This document shows positions 46,901-54,403 of a stretch of 64,000 nt of DNA, piece after piece. The notes under the pieces were generated by a model. That model did not search any database and was not told the DNA's origin. It was given only the letters and a program-made list of their open reading frames with translations. Origin of the DNA: Streptomyces sclerotialus (GTDB lineage Bacteria; Actinomycetota; Actinomycetes; Streptomycetales; Streptomycetaceae); contig NZ_JBFOHP010000002.1 in assembly GCF_040907265.1 (NCBI RefSeq), positions 2,380,501 to 2,444,500 on the forward strand, read 5' to 3'. Position 1 is the stretch's first letter; every line of letters begins with the position of its first letter. Position numbers and translations under genes: made by a program.

Positions 46901-47073
46901 TGCGCTGGCGGTCCACGGACGAGGAGGTCCGCACGGCCCTGGCCGACCACGCGGCCCTGATCTCGGACGAGGTGCTGGCGACCGACTTCGCGTCCGGCGA
47001 GGCGGACGACGCGTACGGCGAGCCGTTCACGGACGAGGCCCTGTCGCTGACCTTCCGCCTCCGCAAGGTCTGA
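43936..47073 (+). CDS. ileS: Isoleucyl-tRNA synthetase, type 2, altered HIGH motif
   Basis: A 1045-residue class I synthetase of the long, eukaryote-like IleRS2 type. The catalytic motif, normally HxGH, reads GAHH at residues 60-63 within GPPTANGMPGAHHIEARVFK. The second class I motif is intact (DGRKMSKHLGN). The editing domain contains WTTTPWTLVSNTAVAAHPD, and the C-terminal anticodon-binding region follows the DLSNWYVRRSRRRFW segment. IleRS2 enzymes resist mupirocin, and GxHH variants have been reported as extremely resistant. Ribosome site GGAGGA at 43922 is controlled by the T-box. Confidence 0.96.
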   Translation: MSPTPQYNQVPAQVDLPALEHAVLDFWEEQKVFARSLEQSEGRPEWVFYEGPPTANGMPGAHHIEARVFKDVFPRFRTMQGYHVGRKAGWDCHGLPVELAVEKELGFNGKKDIEAYGIAEFNAKCRESVTRHTDAFAELTTRMGYWVDLDDAYRTMNPEYIESVWWSLKEIFKKGLLVQDHRVAPWCPRCGTGLSDHELAQGYETVVDPSVYVRLPLTSGPLAGEAALLIWTTTPWTLVSNTAVAAHPDVTYVVATDGSEQLVVAEQLVEKALGEGWTTTGRTFTGREMERWAYQRPFGLVELEGANFVVNAEYVTTEDGTGLVHQAPAFGEDDLKTCKGYDLPVVNPVRPDGTFEEGLALVGGQFFKKADEALVADLDARGLLFRHVAYEHSYPHCWRCHTALLYYAQPSWYIRTTAIKDALLRENENTNWYPESVKHGRFGDWLNNNIDWALSRNRYWGTPLPIWRCEEDHLTCVGSLTELSELTGTDQTGLDPHRPFIDDVTFACPQCQGTATRVPEVIDAWYDSGSMPFAQWGYPYRNKELFEKRYPAQFISEAIDQTRGWFYTLMAVGTLVFDKSSYENVVCLGHILAEDGRKMSKHLGNILQPIPLMDQHGADAVRWFMAAGGSPWAARRVGHGTIQEVVRKTLLTYWNTVAFQALYARTAGWAPTASDPAPADRPILDRWLLSELNALVEGVTEALESYDTQRAGKLLSAFVDDLSNWYVRRSRRRFWQGDAAALRTLHEAVETVTRLMAPLTPFITERVWQDLVVPVTPDAPDSVHLSSWPVADKAAIDPALSAQMVLVRRLVELGRATRAESGVKTRQPLSRALVAASGFEALSDDLRTQITEELNVSSLASLSEVGGSLVDTTAKANFRALGKRFGKGVQAVAKAIANADAAALSLALREGTASVEVDGETVTLAPDEVIITETPREGWSVASDSGATVALDLEITPELRRAGLARDAIRLIQEARKNSGLDVADRIALRWRSTDEEVRTALADHAALISDEVLATDFASGEADDAYGEPFTDEALSLTFRLRKV

Positions 47074-47104
47074 CGGCTGCGCGAAGACCCGCGGCTGCGC
47101 GAAG
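47074..47104. repeat. Short tandem repeat after the ileS stop
   Basis: CGGCTGCGCGAAG occurs at 47074-47086 and 47092-47104, an 18-base period immediately after the stop codon. Confidence 0.7.
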
Positions 47105-47139
47105 TCTGACGGAACGGGCCACAGCTCGAACGGAGTGAC

Positions 47140-47171
47140 GAGGTCCCCGGTACACCCGTACCGGGGACCTC
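47140..47171. terminator. Bidirectional terminator between ileS and tetR
   Basis: A 14-bp perfect stem (GAGGTCCCCGGTAC / GTACCGGGGACCTC) with a 4-base loop, in the convergent gap. Confidence 0.88.
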
Positions 47172-47177
47172 GGCGTC

Positions 47178-47813
47178 TCAGGCCGGCGGCGTGCCGGGCA
47201 AGGGGCTCGGGTGCGGAGTACGCAGTCCGTCGAGCACCACCTGGAGATGGCGTTCCCACTGCCGCTCCCCCGCGGCCAGCCCGACCGTACGGTCCGCCGT
47301 CGCCACGGCCGCCAACAGGAACGGCACGTCCTGCCAGGCCACATCGGTCCGCAGGACACCGGCTTCCTGGGCGCGCCCCACCAGAGCGCGCACCCGCCCC
47401 CTGAGGTCGGCCAGGGTCCGCTCGAAGACCTCGCCGCACGCCCCGCCGAGCGCCTCCCCGATCCCGCAGCTCTCGGTGCGCAGCCCTACGTACGCGGCGG
47501 CGAACGCCGCGAACCCGCGCCAGGGGTCCGGGTCGGCCAGCGCCCGGTCGGCCAGCGCCATGACCTCGGCGAGCACCTCTTCGAGCACCGCTTCCAGCAG
47601 CGCCTCGCGCGAGGGCACCCGGCGGTAGAAGGTGCCGACACCCACCCCGGCCCGGCGGGCGATGTCGTGCGCGGAGACGTCGACGCCCACCTCGGCCACC
47701 GCCGTACGGGCCGCGGCCACCAGGCGTTCGACGTTACGCCGGGCGTCGGCCCGCGGCCGGTTCCCCGAAGCGTCCACCAGCAGGCGGTCGACTGCCGTAC
47801 CCGGACTGTTCAT
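47178..47813 (-). CDS. TetR family repressor
   Basis: A 211-residue TetR regulator. The helix-turn-helix is VSAHDIARRAGVGVGTFYRRVPSREAL (about residues 46-72), followed by an all-helical ligand domain. It is divergent from an oxidoreductase gene, and the 97-base gap contains two near-identical palindromes, so it almost certainly represses both. TAGGAT ends seven bases before its ATG, so its mRNA is probably leaderless. Ligand unknown. Confidence 0.92.
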   Translation of the reverse strand: MNSPGTAVDRLLVDASGNRPRADARRNVERLVAAARTAVAEVGVDVSAHDIARRAGVGVGTFYRRVPSREALLEAVLEEVLAEVMALADRALADPDPWRGFAAFAAAYVGLRTESCGIGEALGGACGEVFERTLADLRGRVRALVGRAQEAGVLRTDVAWQDVPFLLAAVATADRTVGLAAGERQWERHLQVVLDGLRTPHPSPLPGTPPA

Positions 47814-47820
47814 GGGCCGG

Positions 47821-47826
47821 ATCCTA
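47821..47826 (-). promoter_or_regulatory. -10 box of tetR
   Basis: Minus-strand TAGGAT, seven bases before the ATG at 47813. The upstream operator at 47835-47851 covers the spacer and -35 area of this promoter. Confidence 0.55.
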
Positions 47827-47834
47827 GCAACAAG

Positions 47835-47851
47835 CGGACAAAATCTGTCCG
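47835..47851. promoter_or_regulatory. TetR operator 1
   Basis: CGGACA-AAATC-TGTCCG, six perfect base pairs per arm. It overlaps the tetR promoter and the -35 area of the candidate oxidoreductase promoter (TACTCT at 47858-47863). Confidence 0.8.
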
Positions 47852-47870
47852 GTTGAGTACTCTGAATAAA

Positions 47871-47887
47871 CGGACAAGATCTGTCCG
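47871..47887. promoter_or_regulatory. TetR operator 2
   Basis: CGGACA-AGATC-TGTCCG, the same arms as operator 1 and 36 bases from it. It falls at the expected transcription start of the oxidoreductase gene. Confidence 0.8.
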
Positions 47888-47910
47888 CTTACTTTCGGGG
47901 AGTGGTGTGC

Positions 47911-49026
47911 ATGAATACGGAAAAGATCCGCGTGGGGATCATCGGCGCGAACCCCGACCGGAGCTGGGCCGCCCGCGCCCACGTACCCGCGCTCCGGGCA
48001 CTGCCGGACTACGAGATCACCGCGGTCGCCACCACCCGCACCGAGAGCGCCCGGGCTGCCGCGCGGGAGTTCGGCGCCGCCCACGCCTTCACCGACGCCG
48101 GGGAGCTCGCCCGGCATCCCGACGTCGACCTGGTGGCCGTCACCGTCAAGGTGCCCGCGCACGCCGGACCGGTCCGCGCGGCGCTGGCCGCCGGCAAGCA
48201 CGTGTACTGCGAATGGCCACTGGCCCGTACGACCGCCGAGGCCGGGGAACTGGCGGCGGAGGCAGCGGCGGCCGGTGTCCACCATGTGGTCGGGCTGCAG
48301 GCCAGGTACTCCCCCGAGCTGCGCCATGCCCGGCAGCTGCTCGCGGAGGGGCGCATCGGGCGGGTCGTCTCGGCCACGGTGCACGCGACCCGCGGCAAGG
48401 GGGCCGGGAACCGGGTACCGGCCTGGGGCGCCTACACCCTCGACCGCGACAACGGCGCCGGAACGCTGGAGGTGGCCGGCGGGCACACCCTCGACGCCCT
48501 CCGTCACCTGCTCGGCGACCTCGACACCCTCTCGGCCGCCCTGTCCGTCCGGCGCCCGGAGGCCGTCGTCGCCGAGACCGGGGCGCGGATCACGGCCACC
48601 AGCCCCGATCACCTCCTGCTGCACGCCACGCTCGCCGGCGGCGCACCGCTGTCCCTGCACCTCCACGACGGGAAGCAGAGCAACGCCGGCACCCGTATCG
48701 AGATCTCCGGCACCGAGGGCGATCTGGCGCTGGTGTCGACCGGACCGCACGGCCCGGCGGGCCTGCAGATCGGCGGGCTGCGCCTGTGGACAGCGCGCGC
48801 CGGGGAACGGACCTGGCAGGAGATCACCGCACCCGGCCGGGACGGCGCGCCCGGCCTCACCTTCCAGGACGAAGGGGACAATGTGGCGCGGCAGTACGCC
48901 CGGCTCGCCGCGGACCTGCGGAGCGGCGCCCGGGAGACCCCGGACTTCGACGCCGGGCTGCGGCTGCACCGGCTGCTCGACGCGGTCCGGCGGTCGGCGG
49001 AGACCGGGACGCGGGTCTCCCTCTGA
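47911..49026 (+). CDS. Gfo/Idh/MocA family oxidoreductase
   Basis: A 371-residue NAD(P)-dependent oxidoreductase of the glucose-fructose oxidoreductase family. The Rossmann start is VGIIGANPDRSWAARAHVPAL, then KVPAHAGPVRAALAAGKHVYCEWPL, where the usual catalytic EKP is replaced by EWP. The C-terminal domain has GTLEVAGGHTLDALRHLLG with the family HxxD-like pair. ATG 47911 has GGGGAG eight bases upstream. Under apparent control of the divergent TetR. Likely acts on a sugar or small ketone, but the substrate is unknown. Confidence 0.88.
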   Translation: MNTEKIRVGIIGANPDRSWAARAHVPALRALPDYEITAVATTRTESARAAAREFGAAHAFTDAGELARHPDVDLVAVTVKVPAHAGPVRAALAAGKHVYCEWPLARTTAEAGELAAEAAAAGVHHVVGLQARYSPELRHARQLLAEGRIGRVVSATVHATRGKGAGNRVPAWGAYTLDRDNGAGTLEVAGGHTLDALRHLLGDLDTLSAALSVRRPEAVVAETGARITATSPDHLLLHATLAGGAPLSLHLHDGKQSNAGTRIEISGTEGDLALVSTGPHGPAGLQIGGLRLWTARAGERTWQEITAPGRDGAPGLTFQDEGDNVARQYARLAADLRSGARETPDFDAGLRLHRLLDAVRRSAETGTRVSL

Positions 49027-49058
49027 ACACACCAAAAGGCCCCTTCCGAGCGCGCAAA

Positions 49059-49098
49059 AGGGCCGGGCCCCTGGGGAAGTCCCCAGGGGCCCGGCCCT
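49059..49098. terminator. Long bidirectional terminator
   Basis: An 18-bp perfect stem (arms 49059-49076 and 49081-49098) with AAGT loop between the converging oxidoreductase gene and divIVA. Confidence 0.92.
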
Positions 49099-49136
49099 GA
49101 TTGCCGACTATGTGTGACGCCGGAGCGCCGGTCGCC

Positions 49137-50252
49137 TCAGTTGTCGTCCTCGTCGATGAGGAAGCCACGCATCGGCGAGGGGGCCTGCTGCATCTGCTGC
49201 TGGCCCTGCGGACGCACCGGCGCCATCGGCTGCGTCATGGCCGGCGACATCTGCTGCTGGCTGCCGTACGACGGGGCGTTGCTGCCGTTGGAGCCGCCGT
49301 GACCGCCCATGGACTGGTTGCCGCCCATGGTGTGGCTGGAACCGCCGCCCATGGAACCGGCACCGGCCGACGCCATCGACGGGGAAGCCGGCAGCGAGGC
49401 AGCGGCCGAGGTCCGCGGCGGGGCGAGCGAGTCGTCGGACTGGTTCTCCAGCTGGCGCAGCTGGCTCTCCAGGTACGACTTCAGACGCGTGCGGTACTCG
49501 CGCTCGAAGCCGCGCAGGTCCTCGACCTTGCGCTCCAGCGTGGCGCGGGCGGACTCCAGGGAGCCCATCGCGACGCGGTGCTTCTCCTGCGCGTCCCGCT
49601 CCAGCGCGTCGGCCTTGGCGCGGGCGTCCCGCTCCAGGCCCTCGGCACGGCTGCGCGCCTCGCCGACGATCTTGTTGGCCTCGGAACGGGCCTCCGCGAT
49701 CGCCTGGTCGGCGGTCTGCTGTGCCAGCGACAGCACGCGAGCGGCGCTGTCACCACCCGGGCCGCCCTGGCCGGGCTGCGGCAGCTGCGGGCCGCCGCCG
49801 GGGCCGCCCATCGGGCCACCCATGGGACCGCCGGGAGCCATCTGGCCGCCGTGCGGGCCCTGCGGACCGGGGCCGTGGCCACCGGGACCTGCGGGCAGCT
49901 GCGGTGCACCGCCGGGCAGCTGGGGAGGACCGCCCATCCCCTGCTGCTGACCGGGCGGGACCGGCTGCGGACCGGATATGGCGGCGGGCACGGGGGCACC
50001 GGGCCGCTGCTGCTGCGGCGGGCCGTCCTGCTCCTGCTGCTGCTTGCGCATCCCCTGCTGCTGCTGGTTCTGCGCGGCAGCACGGGTCGCCGCGGCCAGC
50101 TTGGCGCGCAGGTCCTCGTTCTCCCGGAGCAGACGGGTCAGTTCGGCTTCGACCTCATCGAGGAAGGCATCGACCTCGTCCTCGTCATAGCCTTCTCGGA
50201 GGCGGACGGTCGTGAACTGCTTGTTCCGCACGTCCTCGGGGGTCAACGGCAT
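49137..50252 (-). CDS. divIVA: Cell polarity protein DivIVA
   Basis: Marks hyphal tips and directs polar growth; essential in S. coelicolor. The 371-residue protein starts [20 protein letters not shown], the membrane-binding N-terminal segment, followed by a short coiled coil (residues 27-55). Residues 60-180 are a Gln/Pro/Gly-rich linker special to Streptomyces, then a long coiled coil (about 185-290, with [20 protein letters not shown] and [17 protein letters not shown]) and a Gly/Ser/Met-rich tail. Follows yggT with a 49-base gap. Confidence 0.96.
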   Translation of the reverse strand: MPLTPEDVRNKQFTTVRLREGYDEDEVDAFLDEVEAELTRLLRENEDLRAKLAAATRAAAQNQQQQGMRKQQQEQDGPPQQQRPGAPVPAAISGPQPVPPGQQQGMGGPPQLPGGAPQLPAGPGGHGPGPQGPHGGQMAPGGPMGGPMGGPGGGPQLPQPGQGGPGGDSAARVLSLAQQTADQAIAEARSEANKIVGEARSRAEGLERDARAKADALERDAQEKHRVAMGSLESARATLERKVEDLRGFEREYRTRLKSYLESQLRQLENQSDDSLAPPRTSAAASLPASPSMASAGAGSMGGGSSHTMGGNQSMGGHGGSNGSNAPSYGSQQQMSPAMTQPMAPVRPQGQQQMQQAPSPMRGFLIDEDDN

Positions 50253-50301
50253 CTCTTCTTCACCTCAACGTAGTCGTCGGCAATCGGCAAGACCGTATCG
50301 T

Positions 50302-50598
50302 TCACAACTTGCTCACGACGTTGCTCACGACGGTGATCAGGATGTAGACGATGATCATCAGTACGAAGAAGGACAGATCGAGCGCCACGCCCCCGAGACG
50401 CAGCGGCGGTATGACTCGCCGCAGAAGCTTGAGTGGCGGATCGGTAACAGTGTAAGTGGCCTCCAGTACGACCACCATCGCCTTGCCGGGTTGCCATGAA
50501 CGGGCGAACTGGAAGACGTAGTCCATCACCAGCCGGAAGATCAGCACAATGAGGAAGCAGTACAGCGCGACATAGATCACCTGCAGTGCGATGCCCAT
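50302..50598 (-). CDS. YggT family membrane protein
   Basis: A 98-residue protein (YlmG in Gram-positives) with two hydrophobic regions at about residues 5-25 and 70-92. The conserved loop TYTVTDPPLKLLRRVIPPLRLGG, at residues 48-70, is the family signature. It has been linked to cell division or to membrane organisation in other organisms, without a clear biochemical role. Lies between sepF and divIVA, as in most actinobacteria. Confidence 0.93.
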   Translation of the reverse strand: MGIALQVIYVALYCFLIVLIFRLVMDYVFQFARSWQPGKAMVVVLEATYTVTDPPLKLLRRVIPPLRLGGVALDLSFFVLMIIVYILITVVSNVVSKL

Positions 50599-50660
50599 CT
50601 CGCGCTTCCCTCTCCCCTTGCCTGTGTGGCCCTACGGCCCGGTGTGCCCGGTGTTGCGTC

Positions 50661-51293
50661 TCAGCTCTGGTTGAAGAACCCGCCCTCAGCGATACGGGCC
50701 TTGTCCTCCGCCGTGACATCGACGTTAGCAGGAGACAGCAGGAACACCTTCTGTGTCACCCGCTCGATGCTGCCGTGCAAACCGAACACCAACCCGGCCG
50801 CGAAGTCGACAAGTCGCTTCGCGTCCGTGTCGTCCATCTCCGTCAGATTCATGATCACCGGAGTGCCCTCACGGAAGTGTTCCCCGATGGTACGGGCCTC
50901 GTTGTAGGTCCGGGGGTGCAACGTCGTGATGCGGTAGGGCTCCCGCTCGGACACAACCTTGGGCATGATCACCGGTGCGTTCTTCTCCAGATTTGGACGT
51001 TCGGGTGTGATGGATGCCACGGGGGCGATTCGGGCGGGTCGTCCGTTTTCCGTGCCCGATGGCGGAGACTCGCGCTGCGCCGGCGGCTGGACGACTCGTA
51101 CCGGTTCGTCCCGTTCGGGGCGCGCCTCGGTGGGCGGCGGCTGGTGCTGCTGGTGCTGCTGCCGCCTCTCCGGCTCGGGCTCCGGGTCGAGTTCGGGCTC
51201 GAAGTCGTCGTCGGGGTCGAAGCCCCGGCCGTCGTACCCATCGTCCTCCACGAGGCCGAGGTAGACCGCCATCTTGCGCATCGCGCCGGCCAT
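50661..51293 (-). CDS. sepF: Cell division protein SepF
   Basis: Binds FtsZ and anchors it to the membrane. The N-terminus ([13 protein letters not shown]) is the amphipathic membrane anchor, residues 20-110 are an acidic and Gln/Pro-rich linker, and residues 115-200 form the SepF core ([21 protein letters not shown], then [22 protein letters not shown] and [10 protein letters not shown]). 210 residues, normal for Streptomyces SepF. 124 bases separate it from yggS upstream. Confidence 0.96.
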   Translation of the reverse strand: MAGAMRKMAVYLGLVEDDGYDGRGFDPDDDFEPELDPEPEPERRQQHQQHQPPPTEARPERDEPVRVVQPPAQRESPPSGTENGRPARIAPVASITPERPNLEKNAPVIMPKVVSEREPYRITTLHPRTYNEARTIGEHFREGTPVIMNLTEMDDTDAKRLVDFAAGLVFGLHGSIERVTQKVFLLSPANVDVTAEDKARIAEGGFFNQS

Positions 51294-51417
51294 TCTCTGC
51301 GTCCTCCGCTCTGTGGTGGATCGGCTCCGTCACCGGTCGCCTTGGATCCACTCGGCCTGCCCGTCTTTTGACGGTAATGACCATATTTTGTGCTGTGGTC
51401 CGACTTGCTTCGCGACG

Positions 51418-52137
51418 TTACCCGAGCCGTGGTCGGACTCCGAGTACCGCAGTGCCGACGCGTACATGTGTCGCACCGGCGGCCACCGCGTCCTCGAGAT
51501 CCGAACTCATTCCCGCTGAGACCATTTTCGCAGCAGGACGACTCGCGCGCAGGCTGGATGAGATTTCCATCAGCCGGTCGAAAGCCGCACGTTCCCGGCC
51601 CGCGTACGGGCCGGTCAGCGGGGCGACCGTCATCAGCCCGCCCAGCCGGAGCCCTTCGGCCTCCGCCACCGCTTCGGCCAGCGCCGCGACCCCGTCCGGG
51701 CCCACGCCGCCACGGTCGCCGCGTGCGTCGGACTCGGCGTCAAGTGCCACCTGGATCAGGCAGTCGAGCTCACGCCCGGCCCGCACCGCCTCCTTGGAGA
51801 GCGCGGTGACGAGCTTGGCCCGGTCCACGGACTGCACGATATCGGCGTAACCAGCTACAGACCGGACTTTATTTGTCTGCAATTGACCGACGAAGTGCCA
51901 AGTAAGTGGCAAATCGGAGCATGCAGCCGCCTTGGGCGCCGCGTCCTGGTCCCGGTTCTCGGCGACGTGCCGGACGCCCAATTCCGAAAGAATACGGACA
52001 TCACTCGCCGGGTAGGTCTTTGTGACCACAATCAGGGTCACTTCGTCGCGATTACGACCGGCCTTGGCACAAGCGGTGGAGATACGGTCCTCCACCCGAG
52101 CCAGGTTCTCGGCCAGTTCCGTTCTACGGTCCGTCAC
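51418..52137 (-). CDS. YggS/YlmE family PLP homeostasis protein (dcw copy)
   Basis: A 239-residue PLP-binding protein, the canonical copy linked to ftsZ. The PLP Lys is in EVTLIVVTKTYPASDV (near residue 37), with VAENRDQDAAPKAA, WHFVGQLQTNKVRSVAGYADIVQSVD and SAGMSSDLEDAVAAGATHVRVGTAVLG. No N-terminal extension, unlike the copy at 5489-6358. The pgeF gene ends three bases upstream, suggesting tight co-expression. Confidence 0.94.
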   Translation of the reverse strand: MTDRRTELAENLARVEDRISTACAKAGRNRDEVTLIVVTKTYPASDVRILSELGVRHVAENRDQDAAPKAAACSDLPLTWHFVGQLQTNKVRSVAGYADIVQSVDRAKLVTALSKEAVRAGRELDCLIQVALDAESDARGDRGGVGPDGVAALAEAVAEAEGLRLGGLMTVAPLTGPYAGRERAAFDRLMEISSSLRASRPAAKMVSAGMSSDLEDAVAAGATHVRVGTAVLGVRPRLG

Positions 52138-52140
52138 AGC

Positions 52141-52890
52141 TCAGCCGTCCAGCCATACATAACTCGCGAGCCGCCCCGTCGTGCGGTCCCGCCGGTAGGA
52201 GAAATGGTCCGCCGACTCCAGCGTGCAGATGTGGGAATGCTCACGCATCTGCACGCCGTACCGGGCGAGTTGGGCGGCCACCCCGGCCACCACGTCGACC
52301 GCCGGGGTTCCCCGGCCGGTGGTCGCGTACGCCTCGGGCACCACAGCGGCCACCTCGGCACGCATGGTCTCCGGCACTTCGTAGCACCGTCCGCAGACCG
52401 CGGGGCCGGTACGGGCGGTGATCCGCGCGGGGTCGGCCCCCAGCCCGGTCATCGCCTCGACGGTGGCCGGCACGACACCGGCGACCAGGCCGGGACGTCC
52501 GGCGTGCGCGGCTCCCACGATCCCGGCGACCGGGTCGGCGAGGAGGACGGGGGTGCAGTCGGCGGTGAGGACGGCGAGGGCGAGGCCCCGACGGCTCGTC
52601 ACGACCGCGTCGACACAGGGCTCGTCGGCCCCGTCCCGCCACGGCCCGTCCACGACCGCCACGTCACGCCCGTGCACCTGGTTCATCCAGACCACATCGG
52701 CCGGATCCAGCCCGAGGGCCTTGGCCGCCAGCTCACGATTGGTCCGTACCGCCTGTGGGTCGTCGCCCACGGCACCGCCGAGATTGAGCTCGGCATACGG
52801 AGCGGCGCTCACCCCGCCCCACCGGTCGGTGAAGGCGAAGCGCGCGCCGCTCGCATCATCCGTCAGCACAGAGTGCTGCTGTCCTATCAC
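52141..52890 (-). CDS. pgeF: Purine nucleoside phosphorylase PgeF (YfiH/YlmD family)
   Basis: Formerly called laccase-like or polyphenol oxidase domain protein. The family cleaves purine nucleosides, and E. coli YfiH (PgeF) also corrects errors in peptidoglycan precursor composition. The 249 residues contain the metal ligands in MNQVHGRDV (His), LTADCTPVLLADP (Cys) and AAHAGRPGLVAGV (His). GTG 52890 gives VIGQQHSVLTDD. It starts 14 bases after the ftsZ stop. Confidence 0.9.
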   Translation of the reverse strand: MIGQQHSVLTDDASGARFAFTDRWGGVSAAPYAELNLGGAVGDDPQAVRTNRELAAKALGLDPADVVWMNQVHGRDVAVVDGPWRDGADEPCVDAVVTSRRGLALAVLTADCTPVLLADPVAGIVGAAHAGRPGLVAGVVPATVEAMTGLGADPARITARTGPAVCGRCYEVPETMRAEVAAVVPEAYATTGRGTPAVDVVAGVAAQLARYGVQMREHSHICTLESADHFSYRRDRTTGRLASYVWLDG

Positions 52891-52904
52891 TGCTGGGTCT
52901 TCGG

Positions 52905-54128
52905 CTACTTCAGGAAGTCCGGGACGTCCAGCTCCTCGGCCGTGGTGTCCGTGTACGGACGGGCCGGGGGGACCTGCGGGGCGACCGGCGGTGCCGGGGC
53001 CTCGCTGACCGGCGCGGGCTCGGCCGGAGCCGGCTCCTCCTCCCGCACCGGGACGGAGCCGAGGCCGCCGAAGGCCGGGCGGGGCTCCGGGGGCGCGGCC
53101 GGCCGGCTCGCCGGGGCGGCCGGCTCCTCACGCTTGCCGGAGGAGGACGAGCTGATCACGTTCTCGCGGCGGGCCGGCGGCTGACCGCCGTCGAAGCCCG
53201 CGGCGATGACCGTCACGCGGACCTCGTCGCCCAGCGCGTCGTCGATGACCGCGCCGAAGATGATGTTGGCTTCCGGGTGGGCCGCCTCGCTGACCAGCTG
53301 GGCCGCCTCGTTGATCTCGAAGAGACCGAGGTCGGAGCCGCCGGAGATGGACAGCAGCACGCCGCGGGCGCCGTCGATGGACGCCTCCAGCAGCGGCGAG
53401 GAGATCGCCATCTCCGCCGCGGCCACCGCGCGGTCGTCGCCACGCGCGGAGCCGATGCCCATGAGGGCCGAGCCGGCCTCGGACATCACGGACTTCACGT
53501 CGGCGAAGTCGAGGTTGATCAGGCCCGGAGTGGTGATCAGGTCGGTGATGCCCTGGACACCGGACAGCAGCACCTGGTCGGCGGACTTGAACGCGTCAAG
53601 AACGCTCACCTGGCGGTCCGAGATGGACAGCAGCCGGTCGTTCGGGATGACGATGAGCGTGTCGACCTCTTCGCGCAGCTGCGCAATGCCGTCCTCGGCC
53701 TGGTTGGCGCGACGGCGGCCCTCGAAGGTGAACGGCCGGGTGACCACACCGATCGTCAGGGCGCCCAGGGAGCGCGCGATGTTGGCGACCACGGGCGCGC
53801 CGCCCGTACCGGTGCCGCCGCCCTCGCCCGCGGTCACGAAGACCATGTCGGCCCCCTTGAGGACCTCCTCGATCTCCTCGCGGTGGTCCTCGGCCGCCTT
53901 GCGGCCCACGTCGGGGTTGGCGCCGGCGCCGAGGCCACGCGTCATCTCACGGCCGACGTCGAGCTTGACGTCGGCGTCGCTCATCAGCAACGCCTGCGCA
54001 TCGGTGTTGATCGCGATGAACTCGACGCCCTTGAGCCCGACCTCGATCATCCGGTTGATGGCGTTCACGCCACCGCCGCCGATGCCGACGACCTTGATGA
54101 CTGCGAGGTAGTTCTGCGGTGCTGCCAC
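52905..54128 (-). CDS. ftsZ: Cell division GTPase FtsZ
   Basis: Forms the Z-ring. 407 residues: the tubulin signature [12 protein letters not shown] lies near residue 105, with [10 protein letters not shown] for the first nucleotide loop and the T7 loop [11 protein letters not shown] near 205. Residues 318-395 are a variable Pro/Ala-rich linker, and the C-terminal [10 protein letters not shown] is the conserved tail bound by SepF and FtsW. A 275-base region with its own promoter lies between it and ftsQ. Confidence 0.98.
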   Translation of the reverse strand: MAAPQNYLAVIKVVGIGGGGVNAINRMIEVGLKGVEFIAINTDAQALLMSDADVKLDVGREMTRGLGAGANPDVGRKAAEDHREEIEEVLKGADMVFVTAGEGGGTGTGGAPVVANIARSLGALTIGVVTRPFTFEGRRRANQAEDGIAQLREEVDTLIVIPNDRLLSISDRQVSVLDAFKSADQVLLSGVQGITDLITTPGLINLDFADVKSVMSEAGSALMGIGSARGDDRAVAAAEMAISSPLLEASIDGARGVLLSISGGSDLGLFEINEAAQLVSEAAHPEANIIFGAVIDDALGDEVRVTVIAAGFDGGQPPARRENVISSSSSGKREEPAAPASRPAAPPEPRPAFGGLGSVPVREEEPAPAEPAPVSEAPAPPVAPQVPPARPYTDTTAEELDVPDFLK

Positions 54129-54222
54129 GTCGAAGGCCTCTCGCCTCGAGTTACGTGTCGGTGCCTCACATCTGCTGCGGGCAACGACTGATGCCGATGG
54201 GACGGTCCGTATTGCCGACCCG

Positions 54223-54247
54223 AACCCTAACGTTGAAGTTTAGGGTT
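54223..54247. promoter_or_regulatory. Inverted repeat in the ftsZ leader
   Basis: AACCCTAA (54223-54230), 9 bases, TTAGGGTT (54240-54247), a perfect 8-bp repeat within the AT-rich ftsZ upstream region. Possible regulator site or RNA hairpin. Confidence 0.5.
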
Positions 54248-54283
54248 ACCAGTGCCTGTGTTCCCTGGGTTCTTTGGAACGAG

Positions 54284-54313
54284 ACACTAAGTCGACAAGC
54301 GGCGCACGTTCAA
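54284..54313 (-). promoter_or_regulatory. ftsZ promoter
   Basis: Minus-strand TTGAAC (54313-54308) and TAGTGT (54289-54284) with an 18-base spacer, a strong match. The start would be near 54277, about 150 bases before ftsZ. A GACAC (WhiA core motif) at 54283-54287 overlaps the -10 box on the plus strand. Confidence 0.65.
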
Positions 54314-54403
54314 CGAACACGCCGAACCTCCCGTTTTTCTTTTCACCCTATGTGATCACCCGTAGTGGTAGCCATCCAGGGTGCTGGCCTGCGCGTACGT
54401 ACG

